Part shown: piece by piece, positions 17,232 through 25,426 of the stretch
How positions within the stretch are numbered: the first letter of the stretch is position 1
How the letters are laid out: the number at the start of each line of letters is the position of its first letter
Source of the DNA: Methylobacterium adhaesivum
GTDB lineage: Bacteria; Pseudomonadota; Alphaproteobacteria; Rhizobiales; Beijerinckiaceae
Assembly: GCF_022179065.1 (NCBI RefSeq)
Contig: NZ_BPQD01000003.1
Coordinates: 455,700 to 519,699 of the forward strand
Direction of reading: 5' to 3'
DNA: 64,000 bases
Program-made: the position numbers and the translations under genes
Notes under the pieces: model-generated
The model's database searches: none
Seen by the model: only the letters and a program-made list of their open reading frames with translations
Told to the model about the DNA's origin: nothing

Positions 17232-18008
17232 ATGTCCCGAATCGTCCCAGGCACGGTCCCGATGACCCAACGCGTTCGCCCCACCCTCGCCGTCGCGCTC
17301 CTGTGCACGGGTCTCGGCGCCTGCAACACCGCCGACCGGCTGTCGCAGATCGGCGCGCAGCCGACTCTCGCGGCCATCGAGGACCCGACGGCCCAGCCCG
17401 GCTACAAGCCCGTGCGGCTGCCGATGCCCGAGGTCCAGCCGGTCTCCTACGCCCCGAACTCCCTGTGGCGTACGGGCTCGCGGGCGTTCTTCAAGGACCA
17501 GCGTGCCGCCCGAATCGGCGATCTCGTGACCGTGAAGGTCAACGTGACCGACAAGGCCAACCTGAACAACGAGACGAAGCGCTCGCGGAGCAACGCCGAA
17601 GGGTTCGGCCTTCCCAACGCCTTCGGCCTCGAGAACAACACCGCCGTTGCCGCCGCCGGCCTCGCCGCCGACAAGCTCCTCAACGCCACCTCGACCTCGT
17701 CGAGCGACGGCGCCGGTTCGGTCCAGCGCAACGAGACCGTCACCACCAACATCGCCGCCATCGTCACGCAGGTGCTGCCCAACGGCAACCTCGTGGTGGA
17801 GGGCAAGCAGGAGATCCGCATCAATTTCGAGGTGCGCGAACTCATCGTCGCGGGCGTGGTCCGGCCCGAGGATATCGAGTCCGACAACACCATCGACTCG
17901 TCGAAGATCGCCCAGGCCCGCATCGCCTATGGCGGACGCGGCCAGATCACGGACGTGCAGCAGCCCCGCTACGGCCAGCAGGTGATCGACGTCCTCCTGC
18001 CGTTCTGA
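17232..18008 (+). CDS. flgH: Flagellar L-ring lipoprotein FlgH
   Basis: FlgH is the outer-membrane lipoprotein of the L ring. The lipobox LGAC lies about 30 residues in, followed by NTADRLSQIG. Family motifs include SLWRTGSRAFFKDQRAARIG, DLVTVKVNVTDKANLNNET and a C terminus with RIAYGGRGQITDVQQPRYGQ. Starts at TTG 17223 (overlapping the flgA stop as TTGA), ATG 17232 and ATG 17262 are all possible; the last gives the tidiest lipoprotein signal. About 250 residues in all cases. Confidence 0.93.
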   Translation: MSRIVPGTVPMTQRVRPTLAVALLCTGLGACNTADRLSQIGAQPTLAAIEDPTAQPGYKPVRLPMPEVQPVSYAPNSLWRTGSRAFFKDQRAARIGDLVTVKVNVTDKANLNNETKRSRSNAEGFGLPNAFGLENNTAVAAAGLAADKLLNATSTSSSDGAGSVQRNETVTTNIAAIVTQVLPNGNLVVEGKQEIRINFEVRELIVAGVVRPEDIESDNTIDSSKIAQARIAYGGRGQITDVQQPRYGQQVIDVLLPF

Positions 18009-18291
18009 TGCGTCGACGATCGATCAGGCGCGGCACGGCACGGCGCCGGGCTGATGGTCCTGGCAAGCAGACGACCCGCGCCCCGGACGGGTCCGGTGGC
18101 GTGGATTCGAACGGATGAGCGTGTGATCGTTGTTCCCGGATCGGGCGCCGCTCCGGCGGGTCCGGGACCGATCGGAAGGGTCGACCACGCGTCACGCGAC
18201 GGTCAGGCGAGCGAGGGCCTCACGAAACGCCCGGGTGCGTGCGGTGCTCGCCGGGACGCCGACGGTGCTTCGGGAGTTTCGTGAGAGAGAC

Positions 18292-18468
18292 TCAATGCTC
18301 GGTGCCGGGCCGGTTCTGCCGCGGAGCTTCGCCATGGTCCTTGGTGAAGGCCGAGCGTTCCGGGTCGTTCTTCTTGCTCGCGACGCGGGCCCGCTGCCAA
18401 AGGGCCACGCCGATGACGATCCCGAGGGTCGTGATGGCGAGAATGAGGATAAGAACTTCGTTATTCAT
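18292..18468 (-). CDS. 58-residue single-pass membrane protein
   Basis: An ATG at 18468 opens 58 codons ending in TGA at 18292. The product has one N-terminal transmembrane helix (about 5-25, VLILILAITTLGIVIGVALW), then RARVASKKNDPERSAF and a polar tail. A TCAGGAT sequence precedes the start. It lies between flgH (convergent) and dksA (same strand). Size, clean hydrophobic segment and charge asymmetry argue for a real gene; no function can be named. Confidence 0.6.
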   Translation of the reverse strand: MNNEVLILILAITTLGIVIGVALWQRARVASKKNDPERSAFTKDHGEAPRQNRPGTEH

Positions 18469-18556
18469 ACTGATGATATCCTGACGAGAGACGTATCGTC
18501 AGGAAGCCGGGCTGGCGTCTCAAGGTTCCGCAGTCCGACATGAATGCTTCGTTAAG

Positions 18557-18585
18557 TTTCCGGCCAAGCTCGAACCGGCCGGAAA
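18557..18585 (-). terminator. Hairpin downstream of dksA
   Basis: TTTCCGGCC (18557-18565) pairs with GGCCGGAAA (18577-18585) across an 11-nt loop, about 60 bp beyond the dksA stop on its transcript. The T-run after the stem is poor, so termination may be partial or Rho-assisted. Confidence 0.4.
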
Positions 18586-18642
18586 GTGCTTAAGCGGCGC
18601 CGCCCACTTCCGGTCCGCCCCGGAACGCTCCCCGTCGACGGT

Positions 18643-19062
18643 CTAATCGTCGCGATAGACCCGCTCGCGCCGCTCGTGGCGCTCCTGGGCTTCGAGGGAC
18701 AGGGTGGCGATGGGCCGGGCGTCGAGACGCTTGAGGGAGATCGGCTCCCCCGTCTCCTCGCAATACCCGTAGGTCCCCTCCTCGAGACGCGTCAGGGCCG
18801 CGTCGATCTTGCCCGTGAGTTTGCGTTGGCGGTCGCGGGCTCGCAGCTCGATGGAGCGGTCGGTCTCGGACGAGGCCCGGTCGGCGAGGTCCGGATGGTT
18901 CTCGTTCTCGCTCTGAAGGGCCACGAGGGTATCCTGGGCCTCGCGCAAAATATCGGATTTCCAGCCCAGAAGCTTGCGCCGGAAATATTCACGCTGCCGA
19001 TCGTTCATGAACGGCTCGTTCTCACTAGGTACGTAGCCGTCCTCAAGTGTGACTTTCGCCAT
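18643..19062 (-). CDS. dksA: RNA polymerase-binding transcription factor DksA
   Basis: DksA binds the RNA polymerase secondary channel and mediates the ppGpp stringent response. The ATG at 19062 gives 139 residues: a helical N terminus (PFMNDRQREYFRRKLLGWKS), the coiled-coil tip, and the C-terminal zinc-finger region, here YGYCEETGEPISLKRL then RPIATLSLEAQERHERRERV. Only one of the four classical zinc cysteines is present, as is usual for Hyphomicrobiales DksA, so zinc binding is unlikely. The frame stays open far upstream but that extension is not protein-like. Confidence 0.95.
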   Translation of the reverse strand: MAKVTLEDGYVPSENEPFMNDRQREYFRRKLLGWKSDILREAQDTLVALQSENENHPDLADRASSETDRSIELRARDRQRKLTGKIDAALTRLEEGTYGYCEETGEPISLKRLDARPIATLSLEAQERHERRERVYRDD

Positions 19063-19271
19063 TCGCGCCCCTCGCAAGTCTGTCGCGGCCAGTTTGCGGC
19101 GATATTTTGCGCCCCTATAAGGCAGGGATCGTTCCACGACAACGCGCGGATACCACAACGCGGCGCGATCGTAAGCGATGGGCGGTGCGATGCGGCAAAC
19201 ACGCAACGGATGCAGGCCGGCGGTCGCGCACCCGGATCGATGCCGCCGGAGCCGGGCCCGGCCTTCGCGTG

Positions 19272-20636
19272 TCAGAACTGAAAATAGATGAACGCGTAGT
19301 TCGCGTCCTCGCCGAGGCGCAGGAGGATCACGACCATGAGCAGGCCGAGGCCGATGGCGGCCGGCCGGCCCGGGCGCACCCGCCCGACGATCGCGAGGGC
19401 GGTGGGCCCGAGGCAGGCGATGGCGGCGGCCGGCGCCAGGGTACGCCAGGACAGGCTCGTACCGAGGGGCGCGTGACCCGCCAGGCTCTCGAGGATGCGC
19501 AGGGCGGTCGAAAGATCGGGCGCCCGGAACAGAACCCAGGTCGTGGTGACGAAAAGGAAAGTGAGAAGCCAGCCCAAGGCCGCCGGCATGGCCAGGCCGA
19601 CTCTGCGCCACAGAAGGCCGAGGCCGAGGCCGAAACCGTGGGCGAACCCCCAAACGACGAAAGTGAGACCGGCGCCGTGCCAGAGGCCGCCGAGCGTCAT
19701 GGTGGCCAAGAGTGCCAGGAGCTGCCGGGCCGTGCCGTGGCGGTTGCCGCCCAGGGGTACGTAGAGGTAGTCGCGCAGGAAGCGCGACAGGGTCATGTGC
19801 CAGCGGCGCCAGAAGTCTTGAAGGGACGTCGCCCGATAGGGAGCGTCGAAATTCGGCGGCAGGACGATGCCGAACATGAGGCCGAGGCCGAGCGCCATAT
19901 CGGTGTAGCCGGAAAAATCGAAATAAATCTGGAAGGTGAAACCGAGGGTCGCCTGCCAGGCCTGCATCACCGTCACCGGCCCACCGGCCGCCGCGATCGC
20001 GAACACCGGATTGACGAGAGCCGCCAGGGGATCGCCGAAGAAGACCTTCTTCGTCAGGCCAAGGCAGAGCAGAATCAGGCCCTGGCCGAAGGCCGAAGGC
20101 GCCACCGGCGCGGTCCGGGCGAACTGGTGCATCACTTCGCGCCACCGCACGAGTGGGCCGGCCAGCACCTGCGGGAAGAATGCGATGTAGAGGGCGTAGT
20201 CCCGCAGGCCGAAGACCGGGGCCCGCCCGGCCCGAAGGTCGGCCAGATACATGCAGTGGTGGAAGGTGAAGAACGAGATGCCGAGCGGCAGAGCGAGGCC
20301 GACAGGGCCGATCGCGGAGCCGGAAATCCAGCCGACGAGCTCGGCGAAGAAGTCGAGGTACTTGAACAGCCCGAGTGCCGCGAGGTTGCCCGCGATGGCG
20401 AAGGGGATCAGTCCGCGCGCGCCGGTGGCGAGATGGAGACGGGACACGAGCCAGTTCGCCCCGATGGACAGGGCGAGGAGCGGCACGAACCGCAGGTCCC
20501 ACCAGCCGTAGAACACGACGGAGAGGACGAGGAGGCACTCGCGCCGCAGGCGTGGGAACCACCGGAGCACGAGGCCGTGGAGTCCGAGGGCGACGGGCAG
20601 GAAGCCCAGGAGGAAGACCGTCGAGTTGAACAGCAT
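19272..20636 (-). CDS. MBOAT-family O-acyltransferase (AlgI/DltB type)
   Basis: Membrane-bound O-acyltransferases move acyl groups, often acetyl, across the inner membrane to surface polysaccharides or envelope polymers. The 454-residue product has about ten membrane helices and the AlgI-type signatures DFWRRWHMTLSRFLRDYLYV with PLGGNRHG, and GGLWHGAGLTFVVWG, which contains the catalytic His. Length fits AlgI. There is no adjacent AlgJ/AlgX/PatB-like periplasmic partner; the nearest SGNH protein is 14 kb away at 34244. The substrate cannot be read from context. Confidence 0.92.
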   Translation of the reverse strand: MLFNSTVFLLGFLPVALGLHGLVLRWFPRLRRECLLVLSVVFYGWWDLRFVPLLALSIGANWLVSRLHLATGARGLIPFAIAGNLAALGLFKYLDFFAELVGWISGSAIGPVGLALPLGISFFTFHHCMYLADLRAGRAPVFGLRDYALYIAFFPQVLAGPLVRWREVMHQFARTAPVAPSAFGQGLILLCLGLTKKVFFGDPLAALVNPVFAIAAAGGPVTVMQAWQATLGFTFQIYFDFSGYTDMALGLGLMFGIVLPPNFDAPYRATSLQDFWRRWHMTLSRFLRDYLYVPLGGNRHGTARQLLALLATMTLGGLWHGAGLTFVVWGFAHGFGLGLGLLWRRVGLAMPAALGWLLTFLFVTTTWVLFRAPDLSTALRILESLAGHAPLGTSLSWRTLAPAAAIACLGPTALAIVGRVRPGRPAAIGLGLLMVVILLRLGEDANYAFIYFQF

Positions 20637-20935
20637 GCGCGCCGGGTTACGGGTGCGACGGAACGCAACCCGTCCGCGTGTCCGGGGTCGTGAGCGCTTC
20701 GGTTTGTCGGGGAACGTGACGGGGGCGTCAATGCCGGAGGCGTGACCACGCGCCCGGGCCGTGGCCGACAGGCTTCAGGCATCCCCTCCCCGTTCGGAAC
20801 GGGAAGCCTGCCCGAAGCACGCGTCCGTTGCATCGCGGGCCGGTTTCCCGCGCTGTTCGCGAGCCCCGAGTGATGCGCGCGTGGTGGGAGAGCCCCGTGG
20901 CAGAGGGTGGCGCGCCCGTGTGTCGGGCTGGGGGA

Positions 20936-21370
20936 TCAGGCCGCCTCGCGGGCCTCGATCTCGCGGGCCTGAAGCTTGGCCAGCTCCACCGCCGCGCGCA
21001 GCTCGATGTCGGCGATGAGGGCATCGAGGCGGGGGTCGCCGCTCGCGCCGCGCTGGGCGAGGCGGCTGGCGATGGCCTGAAGGTCGCGTGCCGAGACACG
21101 GCCCATGAGGAGGGAGGCCTTGAGACGGTCGAGGGCGTCGAGGAGGTCGTGGCCGCGTCGCGTCGCCCGGCGGCGGCGCTCCTCGGGCGTGTCGGCCCGG
21201 GCCTGGAGGGTGAGGATCGCATCGAGCCCGGCGAGCGATGCGGCCGGGGTTGCGGCGGCGCTCGAATTCGCGGCCCCGGACTGGTCCAGGGCGAAGATCG
21301 CGCCCGCCTCGGGCCGGCGCGACGCGGCTCCTCCCAGGGCAGAGGCGGAGTAGTGGGTGTCGATACGCAT
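20936..21370 (-). CDS. fliX: Flagellar assembly regulator FliX
   Basis: FliX is an alphaproteobacterial protein that, in Caulobacter, couples basal-body assembly to activity of the sigma-54 activator FlbD. The ATG at 21370 gives 144 residues beginning MRIDTHYSASAL; the middle has DAILTLQARADTPEERRRRA and the C-terminal half is helical with DLLDALDRLKASLLMGRVS and IELRAAVELAKLQARE. Length and these blocks match FliX. It diverges from flgI across a 396-bp region carrying a palindrome and a sigma-54-like promoter. Confidence 0.9.
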   Translation of the reverse strand: MRIDTHYSASALGGAASRRPEAGAIFALDQSGAANSSAAATPAASLAGLDAILTLQARADTPEERRRRATRRGHDLLDALDRLKASLLMGRVSARDLQAIASRLAQRGASGDPRLDALIADIELRAAVELAKLQAREIEAREAA

Positions 21371-21522
21371 GATGCGACGCTGTTCCAGCTCCGCGCGGTC
21401 CCTTCCCCACGCTCCGGACCCGCGCGGTACCGGAGGGCGGCCGACCCGGCTCCCCTCACGGAGAGCCGGATGCGGTGCGAGGCGGCAGAATCCGTCCGGT
21501 ATGGTTAAGTGCGGGTAAACAC

Positions 21523-21541
21523 CCCGGCAGAACCTGCCGGG
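21523..21541. promoter_or_regulatory. Perfect palindrome CCCGGCAG-AAC-CTGCCGGG upstream of flgI
   Basis: The 19-bp dyad is perfect and contains the same CGGCA-N5-TGCCG core as 14439-14453. It lies about 112 bp upstream of the GG-N10-GC promoter at 21636 and about 150 bp upstream of fliX on the other strand, so it could serve both. It resembles FlbD (ftr) sites of Caulobacter. Confidence 0.7.
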
Positions 21542-21635
21542 TCGAAGCGGCGAATGGCGATCCCGGTCGGGCGTCGATCGACGGAGCTCCGAAGAAAAGC
21601 CATACTTGACAATGGCTTGAGAAAAACCGGCCGCT

Positions 21636-21650
21636 TGGCACGCTCCTGGC
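21636..21650 (+). promoter_or_regulatory. Sigma-54-type promoter of flgI
   Basis: TGGCACG-CTCC-TGGC gives GG (21637-21638), ten bases, GC (21649-21650). The -24 element is perfect and the -12 reads TGGC instead of TTGC. The predicted start near 21662 leaves a leader of about 105 nt before flgI. Confidence 0.72.
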
Positions 21651-21766
21651 AATTCGAGGTGCGAAGAGTGCCTCGCCGATAGGCCCGAAGACGCCGCTCC
21701 CTCGGGAGCACCACGGCGCTTCGGGCGAACCGCCCGAGGACGCTCCGCCCTCCATCGAAGCGCGCC

Positions 21767-22930
21767 ATGCGAATCCAGACGTCACGCCAGACCGCTCGGT
21801 CCTCCCGCCGCTCCCCCTGGAGCCTCGCCCGGCGCCTCATGGCCCTGGCCTGCCTATTCCTGTTGGCCACCCCGCACGGGGCCTCCGCCATGTCACGCGT
21901 CAAGGACATGGCGAGCATCGAGGGCGTGCGCCAGAACCAGCTCGTCGGCTACGGCATCGTGGTCGGCCTCAACGGCACCGGCGACACCCTCAACAACATC
22001 CCGTTCACCAAGCAGTCGCTCCAGGCCATGCTGGAGCGCCTCGGCGTCAACACCCGCGGCGCCATCATGCGCACCCAGAACCTCGCCGCCGTGATGGTGA
22101 CGGCGAACCTGCCGGCCTTCGCCACGCAGGGCAACCGCATGGACATCACGGTGTCGTCGCTGGGCGACGCCAAGTCGCTCCAGGGCGGCACCCTGCTGGT
22201 GACGCCGCTGCTTGGCGCCGACGGCGAGGTCTATGCCCTGGCGCAGGGCTCCGTCGCCATCGCGGGCTTCTCGGCCGAGGGCGATGCCGCCAAGATCACC
22301 CGCGGCGTGCCCACCAACGGGCGCGTGCCCAACGGCGCGATGATCGAGCGCGAGATGGCGTTCAAGATGAACGACATGCGCTCCCTGCGCCTGTCCCTGC
22401 GCAACCCCGACTTCACCACCTCGAAGCGGATCGCCGCCGCCATCAACGACTTCATGGGATCCGACACCGCCGAGCCCACGGACCCCGCCACCGTCACCCT
22501 GCAGATCCCGCCGAAGTACAACGGCAACATGATCCGCCTCGTGACCGAGATCGAACAGCTCAAGGTCGAGCCCGACCAGACGGCGCGGGTGGTGGTCGAC
22601 GAGCGTTCCGGCATCATCGTCATGGGCCGCGACGTGCGGGTCTCCACCGTCGCCATCGCGCAGGGCAACCTCACGGTCACCATCACCGAGACGCCGCAGG
22701 TGAGCCAGCCCGCGCCCTTCTCCAACGGCCAGACCACGGTGGTTCCGCGCACGGGTGTGAAGGTCGACACCGGTGACGGCAACAAGCTCGCCCTCGTCAA
22801 GGAAGGCGTGACCCTGCGCGAACTCGTCGACGGCCTCAATGCCCTCGGTGTCGGCCCCCGCGACCTCATCTCGATCCTCCAGGCGATCAAGGCCGCCGGT
22901 GCCCTGCAGGCCGACATCGACGTGATGTGA
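21767..22930 (+). CDS. flgI: Flagellar P-ring protein FlgI
   Basis: FlgI forms the periplasmic P ring. The 387-residue product has a long Arg-rich n-region and signal peptide (MALACLFLLATPHGASA), then the family hallmark RVKDMASIEGVRQNQLVGYG with IVVGLNGTGD, and later ERSGIIVMGRDVRVSTVAIA and GDLISIL-type C-terminal helices (DLISILQAIKAAGALQADID). Length is normal. It heads flgI-flgJ-flgN-like. Confidence 0.97.
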   Translation: MRIQTSRQTARSSRRSPWSLARRLMALACLFLLATPHGASAMSRVKDMASIEGVRQNQLVGYGIVVGLNGTGDTLNNIPFTKQSLQAMLERLGVNTRGAIMRTQNLAAVMVTANLPAFATQGNRMDITVSSLGDAKSLQGGTLLVTPLLGADGEVYALAQGSVAIAGFSAEGDAAKITRGVPTNGRVPNGAMIEREMAFKMNDMRSLRLSLRNPDFTTSKRIAAAINDFMGSDTAEPTDPATVTLQIPPKYNGNMIRLVTEIEQLKVEPDQTARVVVDERSGIIVMGRDVRVSTVAIAQGNLTVTITETPQVSQPAPFSNGQTTVVPRTGVKVDTGDGNKLALVKEGVTLRELVDGLNALGVGPRDLISILQAIKAAGALQADIDVM

Positions 22931-22991
22931 CGAACGTCGCCTCGTTCCCTGACTCCTCCCCCGCCTCCCCTTCCAGTCCAAGAGGTTGACC

Positions 22992-23438
22992 ATGTTGCTC
23001 GCTCCCCTCGCCCTGAACGCCGCCATGGGCGTCGGCAAAGCCATCCTGGGCGATATCGCCAAGACGGTCTCGGGCGTTTCCAAGCCTGCCGACGAGGCCT
23101 CCAAGTCCGCTGATGGGGCCTCCAAGACCACGGCCGCCGCCCTCAAGGGCACCTCCGCCAAGTCGGCGACGGCGCTCACTCCGGCGGAGGCCAAGGCGCG
23201 CAAGGCCGCGACGGAGTTCGAGAGCATGTTCCTCGAGCAGACCCTCGACCGGCTGACCCAGTCGGACGGGACCGAGGGGCCGCTCGGCGACAACGGCACG
23301 GGCGGCGGCGTCTACCGTTCGATGCTGACCAAGGAATATGCCGGTCAGATCGTGAAGAGCGGCGGCGTCGGCATCAGCGACCAAGTGTATCGGGAGATGA
23401 TGAAGATGCAGGAGGCCAGCAATGTCAGCGCCAACTGA
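22992..23438 (+). CDS. FlgJ-type rod-binding protein (CheL-like)
   Basis: The ATG at 22992 (a TTG two codons earlier is also open) gives 148 residues. It contains only the rod-binding domain of FlgJ: ARKAATEFESMFLEQTLDRL, then GVYRSMLTKEYAGQIVKSGG and QVYREMMKMQE. The muramidase half found in enteric FlgJ is absent, as usual in Hyphomicrobiales, where the stand-alone form is often called CheL. The first 60 residues are Ala/Lys/Ser-rich and low complexity. Its 3' end overlaps the next gene by 17 nt and holds that gene's GGAGG ribosome site. Confidence 0.9.
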   Translation: MLLAPLALNAAMGVGKAILGDIAKTVSGVSKPADEASKSADGASKTTAAALKGTSAKSATALTPAEAKARKAATEFESMFLEQTLDRLTQSDGTEGPLGDNGTGGGVYRSMLTKEYAGQIVKSGGVGISDQVYREMMKMQEASNVSAN

Positions 23439-23904
23439 ATCGCTGCGGATCGTCGATCAGGCCGGAGCCGGCGCCCTCGTCGGCCAGGTGATGGAGACCC
23501 TCCGGGCCCTCGAGAGCGTGCTCGCCCGGGAGAGCGACCACATCCGCGTCGGGCGCCTCGATCAGGGGCTGGCCGAGACCGGCGACAAGACCGGCTTGTC
23601 GGCGGCCTATCTCCAAGGGCTCGAGACGATCAAGGCCAACGCCACCGCCCTCATGCGGTTCGCCCCGGAGGGCATCGCGGCCCTGAAGGAAGCCCACCAG
23701 CGCTTCACGGAGGCGGTGACGTCAAACCAGGCGGTTCTGGCCACGGCCCATTCGGTCTCGGAAGGGCTGGTGAAGGCCCTGTCGCAGGAGATGAGTCGCG
23801 CCCACTCGGCGACGGTCTACGGTCGCCCGTCGCGCAATCCCTCGCCCTATATCCGGCCCGGGATGGAGAGCAGCCTGCCCCTCGTGCTGTCGCGCAACCT
23901 CTAG
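23422..23904 (+). CDS. FlgN-like flagellar chaperone
   Basis: The 160-residue product is mostly helical, with LVGQVMETLRALESVLARES near the N terminus and NATALMRFAPEGIAALKEAH in the middle, the arrangement of FlgN-type chaperones for hook-filament junction proteins. The start lies inside the rod-binding gene behind GGAGG, so translation is coupled. The C terminus (YGRPSRNPSPYIRPG) is unstructured. The family assignment rests on fold-level resemblance and position. Confidence 0.75.
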   Translation: MSAPTESLRIVDQAGAGALVGQVMETLRALESVLARESDHIRVGRLDQGLAETGDKTGLSAAYLQGLETIKANATALMRFAPEGIAALKEAHQRFTEAVTSNQAVLATAHSVSEGLVKALSQEMSRAHSATVYGRPSRNPSPYIRPGMESSLPLVLSRNL

Positions 23905-23983
23905 ACCATCGTCTTGTTTCGAAAGCCGCAGGGCGACCGTCCGGGACGATGCGTCAGCCACAACCGGGTGGGCGGAGCCCGGT

Positions 23984-24313
23984 TCAGCGCTGCCCCGTGC
24001 CCATGCGCACGAAGGCGCGGACCGGGCCGGCCTCCGTCGCGGTGCGCGTGTCGATGGACAGGTGGCCGATGGCCGAGGGTGTCCCGAGGGGCGCGGACGA
24101 TCCGCGCCGCGTCGCCGCCACCTCGCCGGCGACGCGCCCCGACACGCGCAGGCAGGTGTCGCTGCCCGGCACCGCGATGAAGCCGGCGCCCCGGGACGGG
24201 CACGGCCGCAGCGTCCCGGCGGGTGCCGCAACCCGCTCGCGGCCAGCGGCCGGAACCACGCCGAGGCCCAATGCGAGGGCGATCACGGCCCCCCTCCCCC
24301 GACTATCCCGCAT
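23984..24313 (-). CDS. Short porin-like exported protein (Porin_2 N-terminal remnant)
   Basis: The 109-residue product has a signal-peptide-like N terminus (AVIALALGLGVVPAAGRERV), a low-complexity bridge and then GFIAVPGSDTCLRVSGRVAGE. That last stretch is the conserved first strand of alphaproteobacterial Porin_2 proteins (usually GSDTCLRVSGRVRAE), which normally continue for more than 300 residues. Here only one or two more strands follow before the stop. It is either a porin relic or a reduced secreted protein; the ATG, signal sequence and intact frame leave both open. Confidence 0.6.
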   Translation of the reverse strand: MRDSRGRGAVIALALGLGVVPAAGRERVAAPAGTLRPCPSRGAGFIAVPGSDTCLRVSGRVAGEVAATRRGSSAPLGTPSAIGHLSIDTRTATEAGPVRAFVRMGTGQR

Positions 24314-24416
24314 CGATTCCTCTCCTTGCGCTCCGCGACGTCGCTCTCGCCTGTCTTTACGCTCCGTTATGTCCCTGTCGTCTAGGTTTAGCGAGCCGGC
24401 AGTACGAGTTTATGCG

Positions 24417-24887
24417 ATGCGCCCCACCCCGCGGACGAGCCTACTCCATCTCATCTACTTCTCGCGCCTGAATCTCTCGGCCGACCCTTCCGCGCGCAGC
24501 CAGCAGATGGATGATCTCGCTCGTCAGTGTCAGAAGAAGAACGAGTTCCACGTCATCACGAGCTTCCTCTTCGTCGATCAGAACTTTGCCGTTCAGGTGA
24601 TCGAGGGCGAGCGGAACGCCCTGATCGAAACCTTCAACCGGATCAACGTGGATCCCCGCCACCGCGACGTGAAGATCGTGGAGTGGCGCGAGATCGCCAA
24701 GCGGGATTTCGGGCAATCCTTCGCCCTGAGCGTGCGCGGCCCGGTCAACGACGCGTTGTACGCCAAGGCCAACCTCCTGCCGACTTTCCAACGCGGCACT
24801 CCGAAGGCCGCCGGCATCCTGTCCCTCGCCCAGCAGTTGCAGGCCGAATCCCTGTCGAGACAGGGCGGCGATCCCATGCTGGTTTGA
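24417..24887 (+). CDS. BLUF-domain blue-light sensor
   Basis: BLUF domains bind FAD and sense blue light through a Tyr/Gln hydrogen-bond switch. From the ATG at 24417 (156 residues; an ATG at 24369 is also possible) the key residues are present: Tyr14 in HLIYFSRL, Asn42, and Gln60 in FAVQVIEG, with the Asn-Gln spacing of 18 seen in AppA. FNRINVDPRHRDVKIVEWRE is a typical BLUF stretch. The semi-conserved Trp/Met loop reads RDFGQSFALSV and lacks the Trp. No output domain is fused, so it is a short BLUF protein acting through a partner. It lies between the flagellar and kdp loci. Confidence 0.85.
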   Translation: MRPTPRTSLLHLIYFSRLNLSADPSARSQQMDDLARQCQKKNEFHVITSFLFVDQNFAVQVIEGERNALIETFNRINVDPRHRDVKIVEWREIAKRDFGQSFALSVRGPVNDALYAKANLLPTFQRGTPKAAGILSLAQQLQAESLSRQGGDPMLV

Positions 24888-25332
24888 CGTCCTGAGACGC
24901 CCCTGCCCTTCGACCTCGAACCGGATGTGAACGGTCTCGTATCGTGATCCGAAGGCGCGCCACCGCGCGAGGCGTCCAGCCTGTCCTGGGCGACGGTCCA
25001 ATGCCCATGTTGCGTTGGGCGGGGACCGGTGCGCTCGAAATCCCTTTCTTTTTTGCCGCAGGTGCCGATCGCCGGCACGCCTCTTCGTGGGCCCCGCCAC
25101 CAAGCCTCGCGCCGTGTGGCGCGCCTGCGCATCACCGTGATTCCACCGAGGCCCTGACGTCACCGTAGGCCGCCGCCGGGTCGCCCCGTCCGCTGATCCA
25201 GGGATCCAAGGATCCTCATGCGATCCTTATGGGATCGCCCCCGTCGCTCTCTCGAATCCTCACGCGGTTCGCGGCCACATGGCTGGACGAGCGCGACCGA
25301 TCACGGTCCGCCGAACGCGGGACCCACGCACC
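24888..25332. other. Intergenic region upstream of the kdp operon
   Basis: 445 bp without a supportable gene. It must contain the kdp promoter and any KdpE site. Near 25200-25250 there is a cluster of five GATC-containing words (GGGATCC, AGGATCC, CGATCC, GGGATC), partly arranged as inverted GATCC repeats. I see no confident promoter. Confidence 0.5.
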
Positions 25333-25416
25333 ATGCTCGACCTCGCCTTCACCCTCGGGGGGCTCGCCGTCTTCGGCCTGACCGCCGCCTACGCCGCCCT
25401 GTGCGAGCGCCTGTGA
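25333..25416 (+). CDS. 27-residue membrane peptide upstream of kdpF
   Basis: ATG at 25333, TGA at 25414-25416. The peptide is a single hydrophobic helix ending in a polar tail (FTLGGLAVFGLTAAYAAL then CERL). Comparable micro-ORFs ending in CDRL/CERL sit upstream of kdpF in many bacteria; this is from memory of such loci. It is ten nucleotides before kdpF and in line with the operon. Confidence 0.65.
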   Translation: MLDLAFTLGGLAVFGLTAAYAALCERL

Positions 25417-25426
25417 GGCCACCGAC

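Noticed and set aside
18643-20562. Single 639-codon frame reading through dksA and antisense-shifted MBOAT sequence
   Set aside because: The C-terminal 139 codons are DksA with its own ATG; the rest is the wrong frame of the MBOAT gene.
25200-25250. GATCC cluster as a riboswitch or kdp operator
   Set aside because: The repeats are short and irregular, match no known K+-responsive RNA that I recognise, and could be chance in GC-rich DNA.
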